A DNA stretch of 64,000 nucleotides. It comes from Adineta steineri (taxonomy: Eukaryota > Rotifera > Eurotatoria > Adinetida > Adinetidae). The translations under genes were made by a program, and so were the position numbers. The notes beneath the pieces are model-generated. The model saw only the letters and a program-made list of their open reading frames with translations. It made no database searches and was not told the DNA's origin. The DNA is taken from NCBI GenBank assembly GCA_905250115.1, contig CAJNOI010000180.1:83689-147688 (forward strand), given 5' to 3'. Positions 23,940-34,989 of the stretch are shown here, piece after piece (positions within the stretch are counted from its first letter, which is position 1; the number at the start of each line of letters is the position of its first letter).

Positions 23940-24790
23940 TCTTTTTCTGTTTTATTTAATTTATAAACCAAACTAATATAATTTAAATAAAGATTGAAGA
24001 AATTTGATTATTAATAGAATATTTCTAAAATAATATATACGATTCGTTTGTTTATTAGAATATTAAAAAATATCTAATTACTAAATAGATTATCAAATCA
24101 TATTGAACAAGATAAGAATATTTAAATAAAAAAAAACACATAAATTCTGTTGGATAAAATTAATCAGTGTTAATTGAATTTATCATTAATTGAAAATAAA
24201 CATTTTATTTCATTTAACTTTACATTAAACTTATTTTTCCTATTTAATTATTTTCTTAATAAAATTATTATATATTTACAAATATCGTTAACTAGTAACG
24301 ATGTCATTCCGATATTTAGTTATAATAGAATAGTTTGAATTTTTGAATAAAACTTGTTAAAAGAACAATTAATAATAATATAAATGAATTAAATTTGAAT
24401 AGTTCTATCTATTTTCTTTGACTGATCAATATTTATTAAGAAGAATTGAAAAGAATATTTGTCACTATATAATATCTCACACTCACTCACTCACTCACAC
24501 TCTCACTTACATTTATGATTAAGAGAAGAACAAAAAACGAAAGAAAGAAAAACATTCATGTCATTTAAGAAAAATCACAATAAAAATGTTTGTTGTTGAT
24601 GATGTTAAAATGATTGAATGAATAGTAATAATAAAAAGTAAATAAAATTGAATAAAATAGAATTTGAAAATTAAAAATGTGTTCGTTTATTCGATGTAAC
24701 AATTAAACCATTTGATGATAATTGATGATGTTGTTGTTTTGTTGTTACTGTTGTTAATGATGATGAATCACTATCATTTAATTGCATTTC
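23940..24790. repeat. Direct duplication, copy B (overlaps GPCR 3' end)
   Basis: Partner of 19960-20760. This copy is the intact context: it contains the true 3' flank and the last roughly 40 codons of the GPCR gene, whose stop is at 24671. The 3.2 kb between the copies is unrelated to either flank. Confidence 0.85.
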
Positions 24791-26773
24791 TTTAACAATA
24801 ATTGAATTCGATTTCGTATGAGATTCATCAGAATAATCAGATGAAATTTTATTAAATTTGTTTAATTTAAATGAATTGATTTTATTTAAATAATCATCAG
24901 TTTCATTTTCATGTTCATTATCATTCTCATTCTCATTTTCATTCTCATTTTCATTTTCATTTAAATATTTTTTTATTTTTTTCGAATTATTATTTTTTGT
25001 ATTAAATTGATCTGTTTTTATTTGATCCCATTTTCCAATATCATGAAATCTATCACCAATTCTATTATAATATGATGTTAAACTATCATATGTACTTGAA
25101 CGATCTTTTCTACAACATAATCGACATAAATCACTACATTTTGGTAATAATAATAAATATGTTAATGGAGATACAGAAGAATTCGACCAAGCAAGTAACA
25201 TTAAATACCTACAATAGATTTTCTTCATTCTTATGTATCTAATAAGAGAAAGATAATTACCTAAGTATTTGTTTGTGAAGTTCAAATTTAATATTAAATA
25301 ATGTAAGAATAAATAATGGAAACCAAAAAATAATAAAAATAATAATAAGTAAAATATTAAGTTTAAGTCTTTGTTCAATTTGTTGCATAAGAATATCTCT
25401 TGATGCAATTGATTGTCCATGAGATTGTCCAAGTATAGCTAAGGATAATAATGGTTGATTATTTCGACGTTTTAATGATACTTCACCTAAGATTTTATGA
25501 ATATATCTTAATGTTATTATTAAACTAAATACTATTATTATTATCCACATTAATGTTAACACATATCCACGAATATCTCGAATTAAAAAATTACAATATC
25601 GACTATCAGAATCATAATATGATTTAGATTCACTACCAATCATTGTTATACCTAAAACAAGTAAAAAGAAATTTAACTCGACAATATGAAATAATTATTG
25701 TATAAGAAAGAAATCTATTCGATTTAATTGGTTACGAAAAAAAAAGAATTTTATGAGAATGCGTATTTAATTAATAATTTTATTTGAATAGAAAAGGTAT
25801 GTTTAAAAATCAGTTTATTGAGTCCGAACGTGTCTATAGTGGCGTTAATGAAAAGAAAATTGAACGACATTCACATCGTTATCGTGTACTTCAAACATCA
25901 TTGGTTTTCTTTTGTAAGTTACCTCTGTGATGTATATCTCATTATTAAATAAAATTTCTTTCATTCACTTTTTTCTTCACAGTTCTCTTGTTTTTCTATA
26001 AGTTAAAGAGTCACTTATATGAATCTGATCGTGACAAATATAATTTAATACTTGAACAATAACTATCGTCAGTGTCATTTATTAAATGAAATTCTATAAC
26101 GTATTATTAATAATTCATCTCTTACACTTTTTATATGAAAACTTAATATATATATATGTGAAATAAATTTCAAAAAGATTTTGAGTTTAGTAATAATGTC
26201 TTTCCTAACAATTTCTATATGATAGATTTCTTTATAAAATGAATTTGTTTTGTTACCTAAATGAAGTATAACAGATGAAAACCAAATAATAAGAATTCCA
26301 AAAGAGAGACAACCACATGAAATAGTTGATTTATTTGATTGTTTTAATTGATATTGATAATGATTATGTTGATGTTGATTAATAATTTGTGTATCTTTTT
26401 CGGGAGGAGTATCTTGATGAATAAGATCTTCAAATCTATATGCTTCACTAGCAACCATCGCAGCCATATTTAATAATTGAGCTGTTACACATGTTACTTG
26501 TATATTAGCTAAATAATTACATCGTATTGAATAATTTAAAAAACTTAATGAATATGGTAAACATAAGATTGATAATGTTAAACAAATAAGACAATGATGA
26601 AATAAAAAACATGATGATTTCATTCTATATGCAGCTATGATTAATAAATATAACATTGTTAATAAATTAACTAATATTCCACTAATTGTTATTCCATATA
26701 ATATTAACATTTCAATTGACGAAACATTGAAAATTTTCGTATTAAATAAACTCATATTGAAATTTGAAGACAT
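24671..26773 (-). CDS. Class A (rhodopsin-like) G-protein-coupled receptor, orphan
   Basis: Three exons (26773-26257, 25651-25261, 25208-24671) give 481 residues, with phases 1 and 2 closing. Seven hydrophobic segments fit. TM1-TM3 plus a loop lie on exon 1, where TM3 is preceded by the disulfide-type cysteine in SIRCNYLANIQVTC. TM4 straddles the exon 1 end; TM5 (VLTLMWIIIIVFSLIITL) and TM6 (NILLIIIFIIFWFPLFIL, with the FW-P signature) are on exon 2. TM7 is on exon 3 (LLAWSNSSVSPLTYLLLL, an NSxxxP form of NPxxY). A cysteine cluster (CRLCCRK) after TM7 may be palmitoylated. The tail holds an Asn/Glu dipeptide repeat. The ligand cannot be told; an amine or peptide receptor is equally possible. 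Intron 1 is 605 nt because it hosts a gene on the other strand. Confidence 0.8.
25799..26062 (+). CDS. Small single-TM protein nested antisense in the GPCR intron
   Basis: Two exons, 25799-25913 and 25983-26062, join across a 69-nt intron with good sites (TTTTGTAAGTT and CTTCACAG), in phase 1, into 64 residues ending in TAA. It has a charged N-terminus (MFKNQFIESERVYSGVNEKK), a short hydrophobic span (QTSLVFFFLLFFYKLK, about 32-47) and a charged C-terminus ending in DKYNLILEQ. The layout suggests a small tail- or signal-anchored membrane protein. No family was recognised. Both exons lie entirely within intron 1 of the GPCR gene, on the opposite strand. That the frame holds across a canonical intron and the base composition rises locally are the reasons to believe it. 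Confidence 0.6.
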
Positions 26774-28260
26774 TTTTTCATATTGATTTTATTTTATTTT
26801 AACAAGAAATAATAATTGTTGAGATTTTGTTAAATTAAAAACAACTTCTTTTTTTCTTTTTTCAATAATATAAATCAATAAAAAATTCTTTTTCTTATAT
26901 ATCTAGACGAAAAAACTAGTTGTAACCACGTTCTTATTTGCATGTTGTCAAATGATATATATATATATATATATAATATAATATATATAGGAAGAGATTT
27001 TTTTTTCTTCTTCTTCTTTTCTATCCAAGAATCGTTTTGTCGATTTGTTAAGAGTACCCATCGACGACATTCTACACAATATATTCCAACATACACACAC
27101 ACATCCTAACATCAATGACGAAAGAAAAAAATCTTCTATATGGGTCAAGACACACATAGATGTGTTACGAGGAAAAGAAATAAGGAAAAGAAAAAAAGAG
27201 GAAAGGATCTATTTCTTAGTTTGGCTTTTTTTTCTTCTTCTATTCTCTTGTTATTCATCTATATCTCGCCAAATGTATTGCTAATCAAGTGTAAAAAAAA
27301 ACTAATGTCAGTTTTTCTCTTTTTTTTTTTATTCTTTTTCTATTCGTCGTCCTAATAGTTCTTTTTTCGACTAAGAACTCTTTTCTAACTTCTATGATCA
27401 ATAAAAGAAGAAAAAAAAAGAAAAGATAAATACTATCATATAAGATGCTTTCATCTCTTCTATATACTTATTATATTCAACAAAACAAAACAAAATGAAA
27501 CTTTTTTCTTTTACTATTTTTAGATAGGAAAATAACATTTGCTTTTTTTTTTAATTTAATTTTATTAATTAATAACTAACTTTCTTTTCAAATAAAAACA
27601 AATATATTTGGAAAGAAATTGCTAAAAATATATACATATTGGAATATTTGACATTAATTCAATTGAAATTGATCGATTCATAGAATTAACAACGAAAATA
27701 GACATTTATTGACAGAAAAATAAAATTAAAGATAATTACTTTATTTATTTACTTTTTATCCTTCAACAAACTTTAAAACAAATTTTCTTTTCTATTTCAA
27801 TCAATCTCTCTGATAAAATCTATTAAAAAACAAAAGAAAAGATTTCTCTAGAATGAAATTTTAATCATTAGAACAACAAGATTTTTTATAAAAGAAATTT
27901 TATATATTAATTTATATATTTAACAATTATTTTATTTCTAACGACAAATATCGATAAGGATATCTCTTTATCGAAAATTTTCTTCAAAGAACAATTAAAT
28001 AGTTGAAATCGCCATTAAATTCTGAGGAGAATAAGATTATTTTTATTATCGAAAGACGACTTTCACTTTTTACGGTACATTGGATATCTGTATAGAATGT
28101 CACAACCATCTTAGATGAACAATTTATGCTAATTCCATATATTAGATTAAAATTTAACCAAAAATAGAATTTTGTTAGAGAAAAATCTTATTTACTGTAG
28201 GATGTCGGGAGGGGATCTGTTTTTAGTTACCGTGCTTAAGCCAGTCCATAACGACACTAA
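26774..28260. other. Intergenic, low-complexity rich
   Basis: Contains a (TA)n run at about 26956-26990, A/G-rich and T-rich tracts around 27000-27430, and no recognisable gene. The GPCR promoter must lie at its left end. The short open frames at 27045-27355 are low-complexity. Confidence 0.55.
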
Positions 28261-28261
28261 A

Positions 28262-28440
28262 ATATGTGGAAATACATTCGGTAATATACGAAATTGCTTT
28301 TCCAATTCGAAACACATAAAAATAAAAGTTACTTCAAGTTCGATGCTCAAAAAATCTATACAAAAGTCAGGTTTTGGGTCGCTAACTTCTTATAGAGGGG
28401 CAAATATAGATCGATGCAATTTTTCATATTCGTTCTAAGT
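28262..28440. repeat. Left inverted repeat of the 28-32 kb transposon
   Basis: Matches the reverse complement of 31855-32040. Landmarks are GTCGCTAACTTCTTATAGAG, GGGGCAAATATAGATCGATG and the AAATTGCTTTTCC block. An 88-residue open frame across it (28172-28438) is incidental. Confidence 0.8.
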
Positions 28441-28769
28441 ATAGCCTCAAAAATATGGAAAATAATGAGATGAAATTAAGTTTTCTCATAAGTTAAGATG
28501 TCTAAAGACCTGAAATAAATGCTCTCTTTTCGAAGTAACGTAATTTCGATTCAATTTAGTTCATATACCTGTATCTGGTACCAACACTATTCTTTAGAAT
28601 ATATTTAACTATTAAAATCCTCTTAATGACTCTTGTAGAGCACAAGCTGAAAATGGCTGTCATAGTTGTTACCTGTAATGTGATAGTCAGTCGGGATGGG
28701 ATCTCGAAGAGGTTTAGCTCCGTTCTAATTAATTCATCATAATATAAGTTAGTCAGTTGCACTGTTATA

Positions 28770-29860
28770 TTGTTTTATCTGTTCCAAACTAAAGCTCAGT
28801 TACAATACATAGTTGAAAATGAACTGTTGAAACTAGAATTCACATTACACAATTCATGTTTTATGAAACTATATGCCAAGAAAAATAATATAGTAACCAA
28901 CAATAATATGCAAACTAAAAATGATTCAAGCATGAAAGTGAATACACACAGCGTTGATGCATCAACTCAAACTGATTCACAATTGGAATTATCAACAAAA
29001 AAACATTGGTATAGCCAATACAAATACCTTTTCTATTTTTACTGCTTTATCAACTACATCATCTACTATATATGTCAATAATCGCTCATAACAAATTGAT
29101 AGAATTGTTTCAAAAACTAAAATAAGAAATACGAAGTAAAGAGAAGAAGTTAAACTATCTAAAAGATTGATCGATCACCACTGAAACTCAATGATCATGA
29201 TCTAACCTGTCATGTCTTGACAGGTTTAACTCGAGATTACTTAACGACATATTGATATTGATGGTACTTCGGTTAGACTTGAATCATCAAGCAATATGTA
29301 CACTCTTCGGATTAGAAATAGAAACGCAAATCAGTAGAATTTTTGACAATGCTTCTTCTGTATTAATACAGTATTTTATATAAAAACATTTAACATTTTG
29401 AACATATGTAATACAAAAGCACACACAGTCACTAACTCAACAATTACTGAAAAATGATGATCAGAAATTCGGATTATCCGATGGCTGTATAATATCAGCA
29501 CTGGGTCTTTTTTTGCCAATGGAAAAAAATTATGATACTAAGATGTTTCTATTCACGAAAAAGGATCAGCAATAGTACATGACTCATAAAACAAATAAAA
29601 CACGATTAATTACTAAAGTGTACTGGATTATAGAATATGCAAACGGTCAAGTAAAACAATGACGTTTCTTTAACAATGTTGTGCCTAATACGATGATAGA
29701 GACGATAGACGACTATTTCGAAATCGTGGGTGTTTTAATAAATTGCTATAGACCTGTATTTTGATAAAGATGCAAGTTAAGATAAACAAATTATAGAAAA
29801 GATCCTGCAATCCATTCTAAGACAGAATGAGCTCTACAAGTCTAAGGAGATGAACTCTAT
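28770..29860 (+). pseudogene. Transposase remnant, DDE_Tnp_4 / PIF-Harbinger-ISL2EU type
   Basis: Fragments in several frames follow the family order. The first is a linker with DASTQTDS (28770-29081). Next is a helix-turn-helix of the HTH_Tnp_4 type at about 29261-29380 (LDLNHQAICTLFGLEIETQI, then SRIFDNASSVLIQYF). Last is the C-terminal part at about 29615-29762 (IIEYANGQVKQ, stop, RFFNNVVPNTMIETIDDYFE, then NCYRPVF). The pattern NG-xVKQ ... RFF..VVPN ... D-Y ... NCYRP is that of DDE_Tnp_4 transposases. There are several stops and frame changes, and the central catalytic region is not recoverable. It lies inside long inverted repeats. Confidence 0.75.
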
Positions 29861-30029
29861 TTTACACAGTGGCCAACAGTTCTCTAAACGTCAATTTAAC
29901 TTCAATTGTTGTTCAATATCTTAAAATTGTTAACTATTGCATTGCTGACAAAAAAGTCTAGGAAATACTATAAGAATTCAATCAGTCATCTCAATATTTT
30001 TTTTATTTGAGCAATTCTCTGCATTTTTG

Positions 30030-30400
30030 TGTACTCAAAAAGTGAGTACACTACTAGAATCGGTCAGTGTGTCCGGCCGTCCGTCCGTCCGGCCGTTTAC
30101 ACGATAACGCACGAAAGGAGAGTCAGATTGAGCTGAAATTTTCAACATAATTCAGTCTCATCTAGATCTCGGTCGAGTTCGAAGATGAGCCTAATTGGCC
30201 GGGCCATTCCCGAGTTATTGAAAAAATACTGATATTTCCTGTTTTTGTTGTATTGGAATATTGACGTATTTCGACTTTGACAAAAAAAACTTTTTTTTAT
30301 AAGCAAATAAATCTTCAGCTATTATATACCATTCGATAGAGAATTTCAAGGGCTACAAAATGGTATATAAATATTGAGAAAAAAGTGTAGCATTATATTC
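30030..30400 (+). repeat. Dispersed repeat family R1, copy 1
   Basis: Begins with the palindrome TGTACTCA-AAAAG-TGAGTACA. It continues CTAGAATCGGTCAGTGTGTC, a CCGTCCGT run, CCGTTTACACGATAACGCAC, ATCTCGGTCGAGTTCGAAGA and TTCCCGAGTTATTGAAAAAA. It ends with TATTATATACCATTCGATAG and a GGGCTACAAAATGGT block. No coding capacity. Nested in the 28-32 kb transposon. Confidence 0.8.
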
Positions 30401-30534
30401 TAACGTCGAGAATACTTTATAGAATCTCAACAGACTGGCTAGTCAACGTGATTCATTTGACACAGTATTCACTTTTATTTCTAGTTTTTTTGCTAATTTT
30501 GTGGCACGAAGGGTAATTTGGCATGGAGAATCCA

Positions 30535-30800
30535 AATCTGACGTCCGTTTTAATTAATTGATTAATTAATTATTAACTAGGCTCTAATTAGTCGTTAATT
30601 AATGAAGAAATTTTTTAAGATTGAAAAAGGTGTATTCAAATGTGAAGAATCCGAATCTGGTAGCTGATTTAATTAATTAATTAATTAAGCTTAATTAACG
30701 TTTTTTCACAAAAACTAAAATAACTCAGATTAGAACGGATAACTTGGATCTGAGGTTAAATTTAATTAACCATTAGTTATTAATTATTAATTAGGTATGA
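30535..30800. repeat. TTAATTAA-rich internal repeats
   Basis: Three related blocks, each with a GAATCCAAATCTG/GAATCCGAATCTGG/GGATAACTTGGATCTG core followed by long TTAATTAATTAA-type palindromic runs. They lie between R1 copies 1 and 2 and look like degenerate tandem copies. Confidence 0.6.
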
Positions 30801-30825
30801 ATCTACTATTAATTCTTTGTTATTG

Positions 30826-31165
30826 TGTACTCAAAAAGTGAGTACACTTCTAGAATCGGTCTGTGTGTCCGTCCGTTTACACGATAACGCACGAAAGAAT
30901 AGTCCGATTGAGCTGAAAGTTTGTACACAATTCAGTCTCATATAGATCTCGGTCGAGTTCGAAGATGAGCCTAAATGGCCTGATCATTCCCGAGTTATTG
31001 AAAAAAAACTTATATTTCACTATGATTTTTCTATATTTTTTTGGAGGGAAAAATCATATAATGCCATTCTCGTAAGCAATTTTTCTACTAGAGTAAAATA
31101 AAAGTCCACTTGTTATATAGCATTTAATAGAGAATTTCATAAGCTACAAGATGGTACTAAATTAT
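30826..31165 (+). repeat. Dispersed repeat family R1, copy 2
   Basis: Same palindromic head (30826-30846), then GTCCGTTTACACGATAACGC, GATCTCGGTCGAGTTCGAAG and CATTCCCGAGTTATTGAAAA. The tail block is CTTGTTATATAGCATTTAAT followed by a GCTACAAGATGGT motif. It is the best-preserved copy together with copy 1. Confidence 0.8.
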
Positions 31166-31460
31166 AGGGGTAAACGGGTTGCACACAAGATTGTCCCTAT
31201 ATAACAGAGTGGGTAAAATATAAAAAAATCATATATGTTGATAATGTGTCAGTGCGATATCTGTTTGTTTTTCATATTACTAATAACACTTTTTTTTAGA
31301 GTAGATAGAACTCATCAAGAGCTTGAAAATGATGTAAAATAATAGGGGGTAGATATGCTGCGTTCGATATGTCTTTACTATCACACTTGTGAAAAACTAT
31401 GAAAAAGCCATATACCTTAATAGTGTGTCTGTGTGATACTCGTTTGTTCTCCATAAGGTG
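31140..31460 (+). repeat. Imperfect tandem pair of about 170 bp
   Basis: 31140-31275 and 31315-31455 share an order of motifs: a GCTACAAGATGGT/GCTTGAAAATGATGT start, TATAGGGGTAAAC/AATAGGGGGTAGA, GATTGTCCCTAT/ATGTCTTTACTAT, ATCATATATGTTGATAATGTGTC/GCCATATACCTTAATAGTGTGTC, and GTTTGTTTTTCAT/GTTTGTTCTCCAT. This looks like an internal duplication in the R1 tail region. Confidence 0.6.
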
Positions 31461-31589
31461 AACGTTATTTTTATGTACTCAAAAAGTAAAGTTCACGATA
31501 GATTGATTTTGATCAATCTGTCTAAAAGAATTCATCCTTGAGCGCACTAAGGAACAGCCCTTTAGTCCCTGTGGATGCCCTCGTTTTAG

Positions 31590-31800
31590 TGTATTCAAAA
31601 AGTGAGTACATTCCTAGAGTCGATCAGTATGTTCGGCCAGCCGTTTACACGATACCTTGCGAAAGGAGAGTCAGATATTGATGAAATTTCTACACAGTTT
31701 AGACTCATAAAGATTTCGGTCGAGTTCGAAGATGAGCCCAATTGACTGGGCTATTCTAGAGTTGTTACAAAAATACTGATATTTCCCTATGATTTCCATA
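31590..31800 (+). repeat. Dispersed repeat family R1, copy 3
   Basis: The head is TGTATTCAAAAAGTGAGTAC, followed by GCCGTTTACACGATACCTTG, GATTTCGGTCGAGTTCGAAG and ATACTGATATTTCCCTATGA. It is more diverged than copies 1 and 2 and abuts the right inverted repeat of the transposon. A solo head fragment (TGTACTCAAAAAGTAAAG) is at 31474. Confidence 0.75.
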
Positions 31801-31854
31801 TACACTTTTTGCAGTACACATAACTCTCGGATACAATCCGAAGTTTCCACATTT

Positions 31855-32040
31855 ATTTAAGCTATATTCGAAATAAACATGAAAAACTGCATCGATCCAT
31901 ATTTGCCCCTCTATAATAAGTTAGCGACTCAAAGCTTGGATTTTAATAGGTTTTTTGAGTATTCAACTTGAAATAACTTTTATTCTGATGTGTTTCAGAT
32001 TGGGAAAGCAATTTCGCACATTATTGAATGTATTTCACAT
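31855..32040. repeat. Right inverted repeat of the 28-32 kb transposon
   Basis: Reverse complement of 28262-28440 at about 80% identity by eye, with CATCGATCCATATTTGCCCC and GATTGGGAAAGCAATTTCGC as landmarks. Confidence 0.8.
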
Positions 32041-34989
32041 TCAACTACGTAGTTGTTTTTGAAGAAGATTTTGGGCAAAGTGATAGCCTTATTGATACTT
32101 GACATTTGATTATTTTTGTTAGATTTGTTTTTGTAATAATATAATGATTCGATTATGATAAATATAGATTTGTTGAAGTCATATATAATAGAATTAATGA
32201 AAGTGATTTGTTCTTTTAAAATGAATTTTATTTTTAAACGAATAAAATACTTTTTAGAAGATATTTCGAGTTAATTTTTCTTTGAAAAGTATTTTAAAAT
32301 GTTTAGTTATTATTTGTATTGATAAAAGTTGTTCTAGTCTTACTAATATTTGTTTAACCTAATCGGATTTGTTATGAATGACCCGAAGTCATATAGTAGA
32401 ATGTTTATTTCATATGAAAATAATAAATAGAAGAAAAACAAACCAATGATTATTTATTTTGGAGAAATTTATACAAAAATAAAGAGATTAATGTTTGCAT
32501 TATTTATGCTTCAACTATTTGTCAATTGAAATCTATAAAAATGGATTCATAATCGAAATTCAAGTCAATCAATTAATGTTAATCATCTATATTTAATAGT
32601 ATTTCATTACGAAACAAATACAGATTTATGTTTTATTAAAGATAGAAAAAAGATGAATTAATAATTCAACTAATTTTAATTGAAAATCTCATCGAATTAA
32701 AATAAGAGAAAATAAATAAACAGAAACAATTATTTGTTGCTTATTCTACTCATAATAGAAAATTTACTCATGTAATTCATAAGTTTGGTTATTTAAACAA
32801 AGAATTTGTTAGAAAAATATACTTCTTATGTCTATTATTGAATCAATTAAATAAAATATTCAGAATTTTATATATCTATATAGAATCCAATGCTGTTGTT
32901 CATGACATAGTAGCATATAGTTGATCAATATGATAAATGAAGAATGAGAATATTTATGCATGGACTTTTTAATCATAGTAGTTATCAGTTGAAATTATTG
33001 AAGATATAGAATAAAAGAAAAGAAATTTTTTATTGAATATATCATTTTCAATATTTTAATATTATTTTCATGTTAATTTAAAACTAATTTATTTATTTGT
33101 TTTCTAGATCGAAATAAATGTAGATGAGAATTTTATTCCGAATAGAAAGGTAAACAACATAATAGAAATCCATCTGTTAAATATTGCATCGAAGAATTTT
33201 ATTTTCATGTTGCTTTTATTGATTTTATTATTTAGCTAAATAAATCGAGAATTTTCATATATTATATTAACTTATTCGTTCTAATCAATCATTTTATACA
33301 ATAGATAAATTTCTTTCTGAAAATATATTCATTATTAAAGTTAATAATGTTCCTTTTGATCCTTGTTCAACTGAAGCACTTTATAGAAATTTGTAAAATA
33401 CTCTTACTAATAATATTTCTTTAAATGAAATAATAATATTATTAATTCTATCGATATTAATTGTCATCATAATAAATTTCTTCTTTATCTTTTAAGAGAT
33501 ATTCATTTGTTTATTTGGAACAACAAATCATTATAATATCAATTGAGATTTACTTAATAATCATTGTAATAAATATCTTTTTAATGTATTTAAAAAAACT
33601 TTTTCATTTCCACCAAATAAATAAAATAAAAAAATATTTCACAAAAATATAATTTCGATTAATGCGTCTTAATAGATTTATTAACTTTTCATCATTAAAT
33701 ATATGTTCTTTATTTAGATTCAAAAATTCTCAAGAGTAAATCCAAGTGAAAAGTAATACTCATTTAATAATTGAAATATTCAACTAAACAAAGAAAATCC
33801 AGAAATGAGTTCTTGTTGAAAATTGTACTAATTGTTTCTATTAAGATAAATAAGAGATTTTTGTAGTTCTTAAAATAGGAGATTCGAAAAAACGAAGATT
33901 ATTCTAATCGGATGGAAATTAAAGAAGACATCGTTAAAAGATTGAGAAGTCTATTTATGTTGGTAGATTCGATAGAAAATTTAATTTATTGATTTACATA
34001 GAAATTTGAGTTAATTGAATAAGTAATATATTATTTAATCAATAATTTTTCTCTACAAACACACAGATGTCTTTTGATTTATTTCGAAGTCTTATTGAGT
34101 CGCATTGATTTAAAATAAAACTTTAGAATAAATTCAAGAGAAATTCTCTTCGTATTATTACAATGAGAAAGTATTTTCTTTGAATGTATGACGTAATAAG
34201 AAAAAAATCATTGAATATTGGGTAAAGAATAGGATCTGTAATCGTAAAAAATCTTTTCAGCTGAATAGTTTTCTATGATTAATAATATAATATCTAAAGA
34301 AGCTTATGTATTAAATAAAAAGAATCTGATACTTATCATTGCAGACATTGATTAGTGTGTTAATGATTGTTCGTTCGTTGTATCTGTTAGATGATTGAAT
34401 AAGATAAATATAGAATTACATTTTCTTCGATCCCTCAACATTTCTTCTTTCTCTATTAATGGACCCGTAAATTAATTATCGAAATACTTAATACATTTTC
34501 TATCTAGAGAAGATCAATGTTTAGATTAACGTTCATGAAGAAATTCTAATTAGAAATATTAAAGATTAACTAAGAAAAAGAAAAAGAAAAAGAGAAAATG
34601 AAATTGTTTTTTTGTTTTCTAATTATAAATCAAACTATTAGAATTGGTAAAAAATCGAATGTTTATTTTTTTTGTAAATGTAATGAAAGAATCTTTGTTT
34701 TTTTTATTTGAAATATTTTATAGAAAAGAGAAAAGCATTAGTTGCAATACATGAGAAAGAATAAATGTGTTTTTCTGTTAAATAATTGATTGATTGTCGA
34801 AATAAATGAGATTGTAGAAATCTTTTGACTTGATATTTGGTTTTTGTTTCGTTTGAAAATAAATTCTCCTAATTTTAATAAATAAAATCATTTTAATCAT
34901 CGCGTGGAATAATTATCATTCTATACTGAAGTCATCGATATATGTTTCGTCTAAAAAAACGATTTGTTTTTTCTTTTTAAAAACAAGAT
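32041..34989. other. Long AT-rich intergenic region
   Basis: No gene recognised. A short coding-like stretch at about 33303-33397 (NIFIIKVNNVPFDPCSTEAL in one frame) is closed by a stop with no supporting exons. It may be a remnant of something else. Confidence 0.5.

Larger units (their letters stand above)
28262..32040. mobile_element. Degenerate DDE-type DNA transposon with long inverted repeats, invaded by other repeats
   Basis: Bounded by inverted repeats of about 175 bp: left 28262-28440, right 31855-32040. For example, TCGCTAACTTCTTATAGAGG on the left answers CCTCTATAATAAGTTAGCGA on the right, and AAACACAT/AATAAAAGTTA answers TAACTTTTATT/ATGTGTTT. By eye they are about 80% identical. 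Between them lie remnants of a transposase gene (about 28770-29860), then three or more copies of a second repeat family. No outer target-site duplication was identified, and the true ends may extend a little beyond the aligned part. All coding parts are broken, so the element is inactive. Confidence 0.75.

Noticed and set aside
27045..27355. Overlapping + strand frames of about 70-80 residues
   Set aside because: They arise from A/G-rich and T-rich low-complexity sequence, have no domain pattern, and conflict with each other in frame.
30160..30190. GGTCGAGTTCGA as a Pol III B box making R1 a tRNA-derived SINE
   Set aside because: Poor match to GGTTCGANTCC, no convincing A box at the right distance, and no cloverleaf.
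33303..33397. Coding-like stretch with VNNVPFDPCSTEALYRNL
   Set aside because: Closed by a stop with no flanking exons. Could be chance or an old remnant.
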